DNA of 64,000 nt from DATKDF01 sp963752045 (GTDB taxonomy: Bacteria; Acidobacteriota; Vicinamibacteria; Vicinamibacterales; SCN-69-37), in the NCBI GenBank assembly GCA_963752045.1, contig CAVVWN010000015.1:62001-126000 (forward strand), in the 5' to 3' direction. Below, in pieces: positions 47,260 through 54,904 of the stretch. Under the pieces are notes generated by a model. The model ran no database searches, had not been told where the DNA came from, and saw nothing but the letters and a program-made list of their open reading frames with translations. A program made the position numbers and the translations under genes. The number at the start of each line of letters is the position of its first letter. Positions within the stretch are counted from its first letter, which is position 1.

Positions 47260-48297
47260 TCACGCGGCTTGGACCGGTCGCCGGGTATCCGATCCCGGAG
47301 ACGAGTCCGGGTCGGGCCGCCGCTGGCTCTGCCGGAGGACGAGCATGGGCACGCTCACATGCGTCAGGAGATGCTCCGCAACGCTGCCGCACGACGTGGA
47401 GGGGGGGCGACTGTGCCCGTGGGCGGAACACACGACGAGATCGATCGCTTCTTCGGTGACGAGGTCCACGAGCCGAGTGCGGGCATCGCCGGGCCGGAGC
47501 ACGAGCACCCGCGCCGCGATCCCGTCAGCCCGCAGGCGCGCGCGGATGCGGTCGAGGTAGGTGCGCGCGACCTCTTCGTTGCGCTCAGTCACGCGACGTT
47601 CGAGTTCGCTGTCGTGCTCACCCGGCGGACCGATGCGCACCACGCCCGCCTGCGGCACGACGTGCACGAGGAGCAACTCCGTCTCGTGAGCGCCCGCAAC
47701 GCGCGCGGCAACCGTCACGGCGCGCTCGGCGAGCGACGACCCGTCGAGCGGCACCATCACGCGCCGGTACTCGGCTGCGACATCGGCAACCTCGTGCGCG
47801 TCGGGCACGAGCAGGACGGACCCGGGAACTGCTTCGAGAATCTTCCGGGCGGTCCCCGAAAGCCGCCACGAGGAGGGACCGTGCTCGCCGTAGCGTCCGA
47901 GGACGGTCAGATTCGCGGTGGTCGCCGTGGACCTCCGGCAGATCTGCTCGGCTGCTCGTCCGTGCAGCAACTCACGCGCGACCGGAACGTCGCCCGACCC
48001 ACGTACGCCGGACACGAGCTGATCGAGATAGGCTTCGGCGGCCTGGCGTTGCACGTGCCAGTCGAGCGGGTCCTGCGGCGTGTGCTCCGGCGTGCTCGAC
48101 TCGAGGACGTGCACGATCACCAGCGGCACGCTGAAGATGCGGGCCATGGCCGAGGCCTGGCGCAGCACGTCGACGCCGACCTGTGAACCGTCCACGCAGG
48201 CCGTCACACGGTCAAACACCGGGGCCTGGTGCCGGGATGTGTCCTCGTGTCGCGGCTGGAGCTTCGACGTGCCGTGAGCCGATGCTGGTGGCGCCAT
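47260..48297 (-). CDS. tandem universal stress protein (two UspA domains)
   Basis: A 345-residue protein. After a short N-terminal tail, Usp domain 1 (FDRVTACVDGSQVGVDVLRQ ... LTVLGRYGEHGPSSWRLSGTARKI) and domain 2 (YRRVMVPLDGSSLAERAVTV ... LVVCSAHGHSRPPSTSCGSVAEHLL). Domain 2 keeps the ATP-binding glycine/serine motif, domain 1 a looser form. The start at 48297 has GAGTGAGG upstream. It is 9 bp upstream of the glucan synthase, so the operon is Usp, glucan synthase, HhH protein. Confidence 0.88.
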   Translation of the reverse strand: MAPPASAHGTSKLQPRHEDTSRHQAPVFDRVTACVDGSQVGVDVLRQASAMARIFSVPLVIVHVLESSTPEHTPQDPLDWHVQRQAAEAYLDQLVSGVRGSGDVPVARELLHGRAAEQICRRSTATTANLTVLGRYGEHGPSSWRLSGTARKILEAVPGSVLLVPDAHEVADVAAEYRRVMVPLDGSSLAERAVTVAARVAGAHETELLLVHVVPQAGVVRIGPPGEHDSELERRVTERNEEVARTYLDRIRARLRADGIAARVLVLRPGDARTRLVDLVTEEAIDLVVCSAHGHSRPPSTSCGSVAEHLLTHVSVPMLVLRQSQRRPDPDSSPGSDTRRPVQAA

Positions 48298-48319
48298 GCC
48301 CGCACCTCACTCGTAGGTT

Positions 48320-48336
48320 CCGCAAAGACCATTCCA
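48320..48336 (-). promoter_or_regulatory. sigma-54-type -24/-12 promoter for the Usp-glucan synthase operon
   Basis: On the minus strand, TGGAATGGTCTTTGCGG, GG and GC ten bases apart. Predicted start ~48310, 13 bp before the ATG at 48297. Confidence 0.5.
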
Positions 48337-48394
48337 AACCCGGGTGGTGCCGGGTCTTCCGGAGCGCCCGGGCCGTCCGGCGCGGTCGCGCAGT

Positions 48395-48414
48395 ATTCAG
48401 CGCGCCCGCGCTGA
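48395..48414. promoter_or_regulatory. perfect dyad between divergent promoters
   Basis: TTCAGCGC-GCCC-GCGCTGAA, 8-bp arms. It lies ~60-70 bp from the -24 elements of both divergent sigma-54-type sites (48320 minus, 48464 plus), a usual place for an enhancer-binding site. It differs from the element at 30144. Confidence 0.45.
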
Positions 48415-48463
48415 AATCCCCCGCGGGAAGTGCCGTCGCGGTCCAGTCACGGACACCCCCGCG

Positions 48464-48480
48464 CGGTACGTCTCTTGCTC
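48464..48480 (+). promoter_or_regulatory. sigma-54-type -24/-12 promoter for the outer-membrane barrel gene
   Basis: CGGTACGTCTCTTGCTC, similar to the site at 3267. Predicted start ~48490, 2 bp before the ATG at 48492, so the message would be nearly leaderless. Confidence 0.5.
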
Positions 48481-48491
48481 ATTTGACTGAC

Positions 48492-49118
48492 ATGTCGACG
48501 CGGCTCATCGTTCTCGGTCTGTTTGTAGTGGCCGCGATCTCAGCGGCCGTCCCGGCCGCCGCCCAAACGACGACACCAGCCCAATACGAATGGACCCGAC
48601 GGCTGACCGCCAACGGGTTCGTTGGCGCGGCCTCCATCCCGCCCGACGCCGGGTTCGTTGGCGGCGCAGGCGTCGGCTGGGGCATCGCCAGACGCTGGGT
48701 CCTCGAAGGCAGCGGCGCCTGGTTCAACCTGCCCCCCGGCGCGAATGCCTACGGCGCGAACCTCACAGCCCTCTTCGGCCTCACCGACCGGCGGCCTGCA
48801 CTGCCCTTCCTCCGATTCGGCGTGGGCATGTACGCGGCCTCGTACGACACGAGCCGCATTGACCCGCCCGAGTTCTACGCTCGGCGCTTCACCGACGCGG
48901 CCGGCCCGACCGGCGAAGCGAAGAGCTTCCGGGACCCGTCGATCGTGCTGGGCGGCGGCGCCCACCTCCTGGTCGCGCGCAATTGGGGTCTCCGACCGGA
49001 AGTGGAAATCACAATCGCGTTCGACGGTGGACACACCTACACCGTCGTGTCAGGCGTGATCCGGGTCGCGTACCACTTCGAGCGCCGCCAGATCACGCCC
49101 GCACGTGCGCGCCGCTGA
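48492..49118 (+). CDS. outer-membrane beta-barrel protein
   Basis: A 208-residue protein with a signal peptide (LIVLGLFVVAAISAAVPAAAQ). The rest is a series of amphipathic strands rich in Gly and aromatic residues (GFVGGAGVGWGIARRWVLEG; PFLRFGVGMYAASYD; VLGGGAHLLVARNWGLRPEVE), ending in VIRVAYHFERR, as in small OmpA/OmpW-like barrels. Likely 8 strands. Ligand unknown. It converges on the CBS gene with a 2-bp gap. Confidence 0.72.
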   Translation: MSTRLIVLGLFVVAAISAAVPAAAQTTTPAQYEWTRRLTANGFVGAASIPPDAGFVGGAGVGWGIARRWVLEGSGAWFNLPPGANAYGANLTALFGLTDRRPALPFLRFGVGMYAASYDTSRIDPPEFYARRFTDAAGPTGEAKSFRDPSIVLGGGAHLLVARNWGLRPEVEITIAFDGGHTYTVVSGVIRVAYHFERRQITPARARR

Positions 49119-49120
49119 CC

Positions 49121-49612
49121 TCAGCCCGTGACCAGCCCGGATGGCGTCGCCGCCGTGCCAGGTCGCGCGGCCACGCGCGGCTGGCAGATGGCCGCAAGCG
49201 TCGCCACCAGCTCGTGGTCGACCGCGCTCTTCTTGGCCCGCGCGGTCAGCCGGGCCAGGTCGTTCAACGACACGATTCCGACGGGCCGACCCGCGTTGTC
49301 GATCACCGGCAGCCGGCGGATCTGACCGTCGCGCATGAGCCGTTCGACCGTCTCGACGGGCTCTTCCGGGTGAACCACGAGCACGTGTTTCGCCATCGCG
49401 CCCTTGACCGGAAGCTGGTCGAGGCGCTGGCCCTGGGTGAGGGCGGCCATCGTGATGTCCCGATCGGTGATCACGCCGTCGAGCCGTCCCTCGTGGCCGA
49501 CCACGGGGATGATTCCGCAGTCGTACTCCCACATGAGGCGCGCGGCTACGTCGAGGTGATCGCCTATCTGGCAGGTCACGACGGGATGGGTCATGAGTTC
49601 CTTGACATGCAT
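49121..49612 (-). CDS. CBS-domain protein (two CBS repeats)
   Basis: A 163-residue protein. CBS1: MHVKELMTHPVVTCQIGDHL to GVITDRDITMAAL; CBS2: VKGAMAKHVLVVHPEEPV to RRLPVIDNAGRPVGIVSLNDLARL, then a helical tail. I chose the ATG at 49612, preceded by GGGAGGCG; longer in-frame readings pass through the promoter. Similar in architecture to Hrp1 and to 30796-31242; likely senses adenylate state in the island. Confidence 0.88.
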   Translation of the reverse strand: MHVKELMTHPVVTCQIGDHLDVAARLMWEYDCGIIPVVGHEGRLDGVITDRDITMAALTQGQRLDQLPVKGAMAKHVLVVHPEEPVETVERLMRDGQIRRLPVIDNAGRPVGIVSLNDLARLTARAKKSAVDHELVATLAAICQPRVAARPGTAATPSGLVTG

Positions 49613-49664
49613 GGGGACGCCTCCCGTTGCGAGACCAAATGCCGTCTCGGTGTCAGAATTGAAA

Positions 49665-49681
49665 TGCACCGCCTGTACCAA
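49665..49681 (-). promoter_or_regulatory. sigma-54-type -24/-12 promoter for the CBS gene
   Basis: On the minus strand, TGGTACAGGCGGTGCAT, matching the sites at 30080 and 33342 outside the central spacer. Predicted start ~49655, 43 bp before the ATG at 49612. Confidence 0.6.
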
Positions 49682-49737
49682 TGGCGCGCGCGGCCCCGCC
49701 GGACGGGATCGGCTCCAGTCATGCCCGCACAGCTGCT

Positions 49738-49763
49738 GATTCCCATCCGGCGGTGATTCTTCC
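49738..49763. promoter_or_regulatory. candidate activator-binding element, copy 2
   Basis: GATTCC, seven bases, then CGGTGATTCTTCC, the same as at 30144-30169. Both copies begin 71 bp upstream of the -24 GG of the plus-strand sigma-54-type site. It lies between the divergent CBS and 49844 genes. Confidence 0.55.
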
Positions 49764-49807
49764 CCAGTCGTGACGAGGCTCAGCGCCGGACCATCGATGG
49801 ACGGCAC

Positions 49808-49824
49808 CGGCACATCGGTTGCAT
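49808..49824 (+). promoter_or_regulatory. sigma-54-type -24/-12 promoter for the 49844 operon
   Basis: CGGCACATCGGTTGCAT, GGCAC-N5-TTGCA. Predicted start ~49834. The ATG at 49823 lies inside this site and so cannot start the protein from this promoter; that moves the start to 49844. Confidence 0.7.
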
Positions 49825-49843
49825 GGTCGAACGGAGGGCACGG

Positions 49844-50941
49844 ATGGACGCACGGCGTCTCGAGCGGAGTTCACGGTCGGGATACCGAATTCGGGCAGCG
49901 GCAGCGGCCGGCGTGGCGATGACCGTCACGCTCGGCATGCGTCCGCCGGCGGCGGCCCCATGTCCGGACCCGTTCGAGTTCCTGGGCCCATCCATCACCA
50001 TCACCGAGAAGGAGCAGCGGACGCTCGCGGCCGGGAAGGCGTTTGTCCGCATCCTGCCGGCCGAAGGCCGCGAGATCGCGGTCCTCGGCGCCACAGCGGT
50101 CGACTTCGACGGGAACAGGCTCGCCGCCTGGATGCAGCGGATCGAGGAGCTCAAGAAGAGCGAGCACGTCCCGGCTGTCGGCCGCTTCTCCGAGCCACCC
50201 ACCCTGGCGGACCTCTCGGGCCACGTGCTCGAAGACCGCGACGTCGAGTCGCTGCGGAAGTGCCGGCTCGGCCGATGCGACATGAAGCTGACCGCCGACG
50301 AGATCGCCCTGGTCGAGCGCGAGCTCGACGCGGCGGGCACGAACTGGAAGACGGCGGCGCAGGACGTCTTCCGCCGCCTGGTCCTCCGCCGGGTGCTGGC
50401 CTATCGCGCGTACGGCCATGCCGGCATCGGCGGCTACGCCGACGGCCATTCCGATGAGCCGCTCGCGGACGTCGCGACGACACTGCTCACTCGTTCCCCA
50501 TATCTGCTCGACCGCACGCCCGCGCTCGTCGAACATCTCAAGCGGTACCCCAACCTGCCGCTACCGGGCTCCGACTCGTTCCTGTACTGGTCGAAGGAGG
50601 AGTTCGGCGGACGTCCCGTCACGAGCGTGACGCACGTGACCATCCTGCGGCCGGAGGGTCAGGGCATGCCCGACACCCTGGTCGCAGGCCGCCAAGTCTT
50701 CGCCACGCACTATCAGAACGGTTCACTCAGTCTGACCCTGCTGCTCCGGGGATGTCCGGGGCCGCCACACTACCTGACCTACATCAGCCGCAGCGAAGTG
50801 GACGTCATCAGAGGGCTGCTCGGCTGGCTAGCGCGCCGCGTTATCCAGGGACGGGTCGAAGACGGCGCCGTCTCGATCCTCGAAGGCCTCCGCGAACGAT
50901 TGTCGAAACCGCCGGGCGGAAGCGGGCCGGGTTCTCACTAG
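49844..50941 (+). CDS. exported protein of unknown family
   Basis: A 365-residue protein from the ATG at 49844, which has GGAGGG 5-6 bp before it. A signal peptide (IRAAAAAGVAMTVTLGMRPPAAA) leads to a mature part starting PCPDPFEFLGPSITITEKEQ. Visible: KAFVRILPAEGREIAVLGATAVDFDG (cited in part: VRILPAEGREIAVLG), a CRLGRCDMKLT cysteine pair, VTSVTHVTILRPEGQG and a late cysteine. I do not recognise the family. It is likely cotranscribed with the PRTase-esterase gene 37 bp on. Confidence 0.6.
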   Translation: MDARRLERSSRSGYRIRAAAAAGVAMTVTLGMRPPAAAPCPDPFEFLGPSITITEKEQRTLAAGKAFVRILPAEGREIAVLGATAVDFDGNRLAAWMQRIEELKKSEHVPAVGRFSEPPTLADLSGHVLEDRDVESLRKCRLGRCDMKLTADEIALVERELDAAGTNWKTAAQDVFRRLVLRRVLAYRAYGHAGIGGYADGHSDEPLADVATTLLTRSPYLLDRTPALVEHLKRYPNLPLPGSDSFLYWSKEEFGGRPVTSVTHVTILRPEGQGMPDTLVAGRQVFATHYQNGSLSLTLLLRGCPGPPHYLTYISRSEVDVIRGLLGWLARRVIQGRVEDGAVSILEGLRERLSKPPGGSGPGSH

Positions 50942-50978
50942 GCCGCACGGAAGAGGCGGCCCTCGAAAGGAGGACGCC

Positions 50979-52982
50979 ATGACACCGACGCGATTCAGCG
51001 ACCGACAGGATGCGGGCCGAGTGCTGGCGGACGCATTGACCCCGTACGCCGACCGCAACGACGTGCTCGTGCTGGCGCTGCCCCGCGGAGGCGTGCCGGT
51101 CGCCGCCGAGGTGGCGCGCCGGCTTGGCGCTCCGCTCGACGTCTTCCTGGTCCGCAAGCTCGGCGTGCCCGGCCACGAAGAGCTCGCCTTCGGCGCGATC
51201 GCCGAGGGCGGCACCGAAGTGCTGCACGACGACATCATCCGGAGTCTGGGCCTCTCGCGGGCGGCCATCTCGCAGGTGGCGGCGCGGGAACGCCTGCAGA
51301 TCGACCGCCACGACCAGCTCTACCGTGGCGGCCGACGTGCGCCGGCCGTCGAACACCGGGTCGTCATTCTCGTTGACGACGGCCTGGCGACCGGCGCGAC
51401 GATGGAAGCCGCTGTCGTCGCCCTGCGCGAGCGCAAGCCGGCCGAGCTCATCGTGGCCGTGCCGGTCGGCGCCCGCGATGCCTGCACGCGGCTCGCGCGA
51501 CTCGCCGACACGGTCGTCTGCCCCAGACAGCCCGAGCCGTTCCAGGCGGTCGGCCTGTGGTACGACGACTTCGGCCAGACCAGCGACGAGGAGGTGAACC
51601 TCCTGCTCACGCGAGCCGGTCGCACGCCGGCCTCGACCAATCCCGGCACCGGGCGCGTGACCCCGGTCGACCTCATCCGTCGCCGGGCCCGTCCGTTCGA
51701 GGACAACGTGGCGCGCGACGACGAGTTCATCGGCATGCTGGCCAAGGGCCGCGTGGTGCTGCTCGGCGAGGCCACGCACGGCACCCACGAGTTCTACCGG
51801 CAGCGGGCGCTCATCACACGCCGGCTCATCGAAGAACACGGCTTTGCGGCCGTCGCCGTCGAGGCAGACTGGCCGGATGCCTACCGGGTCAACCGGTACG
51901 TCCGTGGTTCGGGAAGCGACCAGGACGCCACTGACGCGCTGGCCGACTTCCGGCGTTTTCCGGCCTGGATGTGGCGCAACGCCGACGTGCTCGATTTCGT
52001 CGGGTGGCTGCGGTCGTTCAACGAGTATCGGCCCGAGGCGCGGCGAGCCGGTTTCTACGGGCTGGACTTGTACAGCCTGCACGCCTCGATGCGCGCGGTC
52101 ATCGCCTACCTGGACAAGGCCGACCCGGCCGCCGCGGCCCGCGCGCGCAGCCGCTACGCCTGCTTCGACCGGTACGGCCCCGAACCCGTCAATTACGCCC
52201 ACGCGGCCGGGCTCGATCTGTCCGAGTCGTGCGCCAGCGAAGTGGTCGCCCAGCTCGTGGAGCTGCGGCGCGCGGCAGCCGAGTACGCCTCACGCAACGG
52301 CCGCATCGCGCCGGACGAGTACTTCGCCGCCGAGCAGAACGCGCGCATCGTCACCAACGCCGAGGAGTACTACCGGACGATGCTCTCCGGACGGGTCGAG
52401 TCGTGGAATCTGCGCGACCGGCACATGGCGGCCACGCTCGACGACCTCCGGTCGTTCCTCGGCAAGACACATCCGGACCCGCGTGTCGTGGTGTGGGCGC
52501 ACAATTCGCACCTCGGCGATGCGCGGGCGACCGAAATGGGTCAGATTGGCGAGCTCAACGTCGGGCAACTGGCCCGCAGCCGGTTCGGGGCCGACGCGGT
52601 GCTCGTGGGCTTCACGACGTTCACAGGAACGGTGACGGCGGCCACGGCCTGGGACGGCCCCGCCCACCGGCGTCACCTGCGGCCGGGGCGCCCCGGCAGC
52701 TACGAACATCTCTTCCACGAGGTGGGCGTGCCCCGGTTCATCCTGCCACTCAGGACGGATCTGGAACTGGCGTCGGTGCTGGCCGTGCCGCGCCTCGAGC
52801 GGGCGGTCGGCGTGATCTACGCGCCCGAGACCGAGCGTCGCAGCCACTACTTCCACGCCACGCTGTCCGAGCAGTTCGACGCCGTGCTCCATCTGGACGA
52901 GACACGCGCCGTCGAGCCGCTCGAGCGAACGGCCGGCTGGGAGGCCGGCGAGCTCGCCGAGACCTACCCCTCGGGACTGTGA
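50979..52982 (+). CDS. phosphoribosyltransferase-erythromycin esterase fusion
   Basis: A 667-residue fusion with an AAGGAGG ribosome binding site. Residues ~1-215: type I phosphoribosyltransferase, LALPRGGVPVAAEVARRLG and the PRPP loop VVILVDDGLATGATMEAA. Residues ~245-650: erythromycin-esterase-like domain, VVLLGEATHGTHEFYRQRALI, AVAVEADWPDAYRVNRYVRG, RVVVWAHNSHLGDAR and RSHYFHATLSEQFDAVLHLDE, with the conserved Glu and His residues. Fusions and pairs of these two domains occur in stress islands such as the DosR regulon. Drug hydrolysis should not be assumed; the true substrate is unknown. Confidence 0.85.
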   Translation: MTPTRFSDRQDAGRVLADALTPYADRNDVLVLALPRGGVPVAAEVARRLGAPLDVFLVRKLGVPGHEELAFGAIAEGGTEVLHDDIIRSLGLSRAAISQVAARERLQIDRHDQLYRGGRRAPAVEHRVVILVDDGLATGATMEAAVVALRERKPAELIVAVPVGARDACTRLARLADTVVCPRQPEPFQAVGLWYDDFGQTSDEEVNLLLTRAGRTPASTNPGTGRVTPVDLIRRRARPFEDNVARDDEFIGMLAKGRVVLLGEATHGTHEFYRQRALITRRLIEEHGFAAVAVEADWPDAYRVNRYVRGSGSDQDATDALADFRRFPAWMWRNADVLDFVGWLRSFNEYRPEARRAGFYGLDLYSLHASMRAVIAYLDKADPAAAARARSRYACFDRYGPEPVNYAHAAGLDLSESCASEVVAQLVELRRAAAEYASRNGRIAPDEYFAAEQNARIVTNAEEYYRTMLSGRVESWNLRDRHMAATLDDLRSFLGKTHPDPRVVVWAHNSHLGDARATEMGQIGELNVGQLARSRFGADAVLVGFTTFTGTVTAATAWDGPAHRRHLRPGRPGSYEHLFHEVGVPRFILPLRTDLELASVLAVPRLERAVGVIYAPETERRSHYFHATLSEQFDAVLHLDETRAVEPLERTAGWEAGELAETYPSGL

Positions 52983-54007
52983 TCGGCGGGAGGACTGCCG
53001 GAGGGCGCCGCGGGACGGAAGTCCGGCCGGCGCCCCTCGAGCAGGTGCGCGATCCACCGGAGGTCGGTCGAGTTCTCGAGACCGATCTTGAGGACCATCG
53101 TGATGGGTACCGAGAGCAGCGCGCCGGCCGCGCCCCAGATCCATCCCCACACGACCACCGATACCAGGACGGCGAGCGGCGCGAGCCGCAGGCGACGGCC
53201 CAGCAGGTACGGTTCGAGGAACGAGCCGAACACCTGATTGATGCCGATGTACGCGCCCAGGACGAGAACCGCGGTGGTCGGGCCGAACTGCAGGAAGCCC
53301 AGCACGGTCGGAGGGACGGCCGCGATCACCGACCCGATGTTCGGGACGTAGTTGAGCAGGAACGTGAGCAGGCCCCAGAGGAGTGCGAAATCGACGCCGA
53401 GAATCTCGAGCCACGACCAGGCGACGATGCCGGTCATCAGGCTGACGATGGTCTTGACGCCGAGATAGACCTGCACCTCGCTGATGATGCGGGCCACGGT
53501 TCCCGCGCCGGCCTTGGGACGGCTGCCGGGCGGTCCGGCCAGCGCGGCGCCGTAGGCGAGCATGAACGCCGTTACGAGCGCGACGAGAAAGCCCAACGAG
53601 AGGAACGTGACGAGACCGGAGACGCTGCCGACCGCAAAGCCGAAGACGCTGGCGGGATCGATGACATCGCGGAAGATCGCCGTTTCGATGCCGTGACCGC
53701 GAAGCCACGCGAGCACGCTGTCGTAGCTGTTGAGGAATTGCCGCTGGTAGGTGGGCGCGGCGGCGACAAACTCCCGGATGGCCGCGGCCATGAGGGCGCC
53801 GGGACCGGAAAACGCCGCGACGATCCCGAGCACCGTCAGCGTGACGGCCAGCGCCGTGGGCACGTAGTGCGCGCGCAACCACTGGACGAGCGGAAAACAG
53901 ACGACCGCGATGAACAGCGCGATGACGAGCGGAATCAGCAGGGGCGCCGCGGTCTTCAGACCGGCCGCGACCACGACGAGGCTCGCCGCACCGACGAGTA
54001 CGCGCAT
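52964..54007 (-). CDS. AI-2E (PerM) family membrane transporter
   Basis: A 347-residue membrane protein with about seven to eight segments (VVVAAGLKTAAPLLIPLVIALFIAVVCFPLVQWL; LGFLVALVTAFMLAYGA; ALLWGLLTFLLNYVPNIGSVIAAVPP; cited in part). The family signature P-N-I-G-S and a C-terminal GAYIGINQVFGSFLEPYLLGRRLRLAPLAVLVS-type region (cited as QVFGSFLEPYLLG) are present. Members export small molecules or Na+. It overlaps the fusion gene tail to tail by 19 bp. Confidence 0.82.
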   Translation of the reverse strand: MRVLVGAASLVVVAAGLKTAAPLLIPLVIALFIAVVCFPLVQWLRAHYVPTALAVTLTVLGIVAAFSGPGALMAAAIREFVAAAPTYQRQFLNSYDSVLAWLRGHGIETAIFRDVIDPASVFGFAVGSVSGLVTFLSLGFLVALVTAFMLAYGAALAGPPGSRPKAGAGTVARIISEVQVYLGVKTIVSLMTGIVAWSWLEILGVDFALLWGLLTFLLNYVPNIGSVIAAVPPTVLGFLQFGPTTAVLVLGAYIGINQVFGSFLEPYLLGRRLRLAPLAVLVSVVVWGWIWGAAGALLSVPITMVLKIGLENSTDLRWIAHLLEGRRPDFRPAAPSGSPPADHSPEG

Positions 54008-54031
54008 GCCCTCATCTTAGCCGCTGGACCT

Positions 54032-54904
54032 TCAGCCGGCAGCCTTGTTCGTCTCGAAGATGATGCGCCAGCGGCCGGTCACGTCCCGCGCCCACACGCG
54101 CACCCACGTGCCGTGCTCGGCGCCGGCCGGAGTCCGCGCGTCATAGCCGCCCACCGCCACGGCAAGATCGTCGGACGCAGCCCGTTCGACCCGGACCAGA
54201 TGAAACGTGACGCCGGACCAGACGCCTGCCGCCCAGGCCCCTGCCGCGTCGCGACCGACGATCGGCATCCGGCCTTGACGGTGGATGCGCACCGACTCGG
54301 ACCAGCGCTCGTGCCACGGGTCGCCGCCTGAGGCGACGGCCGCCTCGGCCGATGCCGGCGTCTCGGCAGCCGAGCCGCCAGTGCCGCCGGTCGATGCGGG
54401 CGAGGCCCTGAACTCGGCGGCGTCGCGCCAGATCTCCGGCAATTCGATGCCTTCATCCAGCCAGACGCGCCAGGTGCCATCCGGCTGCCGTTTCCAGACG
54501 CTGAAGTAGGCGCCCTGCCCCAGGACGTCCCTGGTGCCCTGATTCATCACGACATACGGCCCGGTGAGCCAGCCGAGCGAGCCGTCACCCGACACCTGCC
54601 CGGCGTGCGGATTCCACAGCAACTGCGCGCCGAGAGGCAGCGGCGCGAGTGGACGGCCGCCGAGCGCGGTCACCGCGCTCACGAGTCGCGTCTGTCGGCC
54701 GGTCTGGCCGGCTTCGATCTGCACGGCATCACCGGCGAAGAACGTGAGGAAGCCGTCCCGTACGCCGAGCTCGGCCGTCGCGGCGGCGAACGCGCGCTCG
54801 CTGGCCACCATCCGCTGGAGTGGTTGGGGATCGGCCTGCGCGGCGACGAATCCGCCGGCGCCCACGAGCAGCATGACGAGAGGAGCTACGGGCACGCGTG
54901 TCAT
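54032..54904 (-). CDS. exported NTF2/SnoaL-like protein
   Basis: A 290-residue protein whose ATG at 54904 overlaps the kinase stop (ATGA). A signal peptide (VAPLVMLLVGAGGFVAAQ) is followed by two repeats of a SnoaL/DUF4440-like fold: MVASERAFAAATAELGVRDGF ... YFSVWKRQPDGTWRVWLDEG, and HERWSESVRIHR ... GTWVRVWARDVTGRWRIIFE. The usual reading is a ligand-binding or structural module. Being the third gene of the two-component operon, it may help sense the kinase's signal (inference). Confidence 0.65.
   Translation of the reverse strand: MTRVPVAPLVMLLVGAGGFVAAQADPQPLQRMVASERAFAAATAELGVRDGFLTFFAGDAVQIEAGQTGRQTRLVSAVTALGGRPLAPLPLGAQLLWNPHAGQVSGDGSLGWLTGPYVVMNQGTRDVLGQGAYFSVWKRQPDGTWRVWLDEGIELPEIWRDAAEFRASPASTGGTGGSAAETPASAEAAVASGGDPWHERWSESVRIHRQGRMPIVGRDAAGAWAAGVWSGVTFHLVRVERAASDDLAVAVGGYDARTPAGAEHGTWVRVWARDVTGRWRIIFETNKAAG

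Noticed and set aside
50979..52982. Macrolide resistance gene
   Set aside because: The esterase-like domain is fused to a phosphoribosyltransferase and lies in a stress operon; most members of this family have no shown role in resistance.
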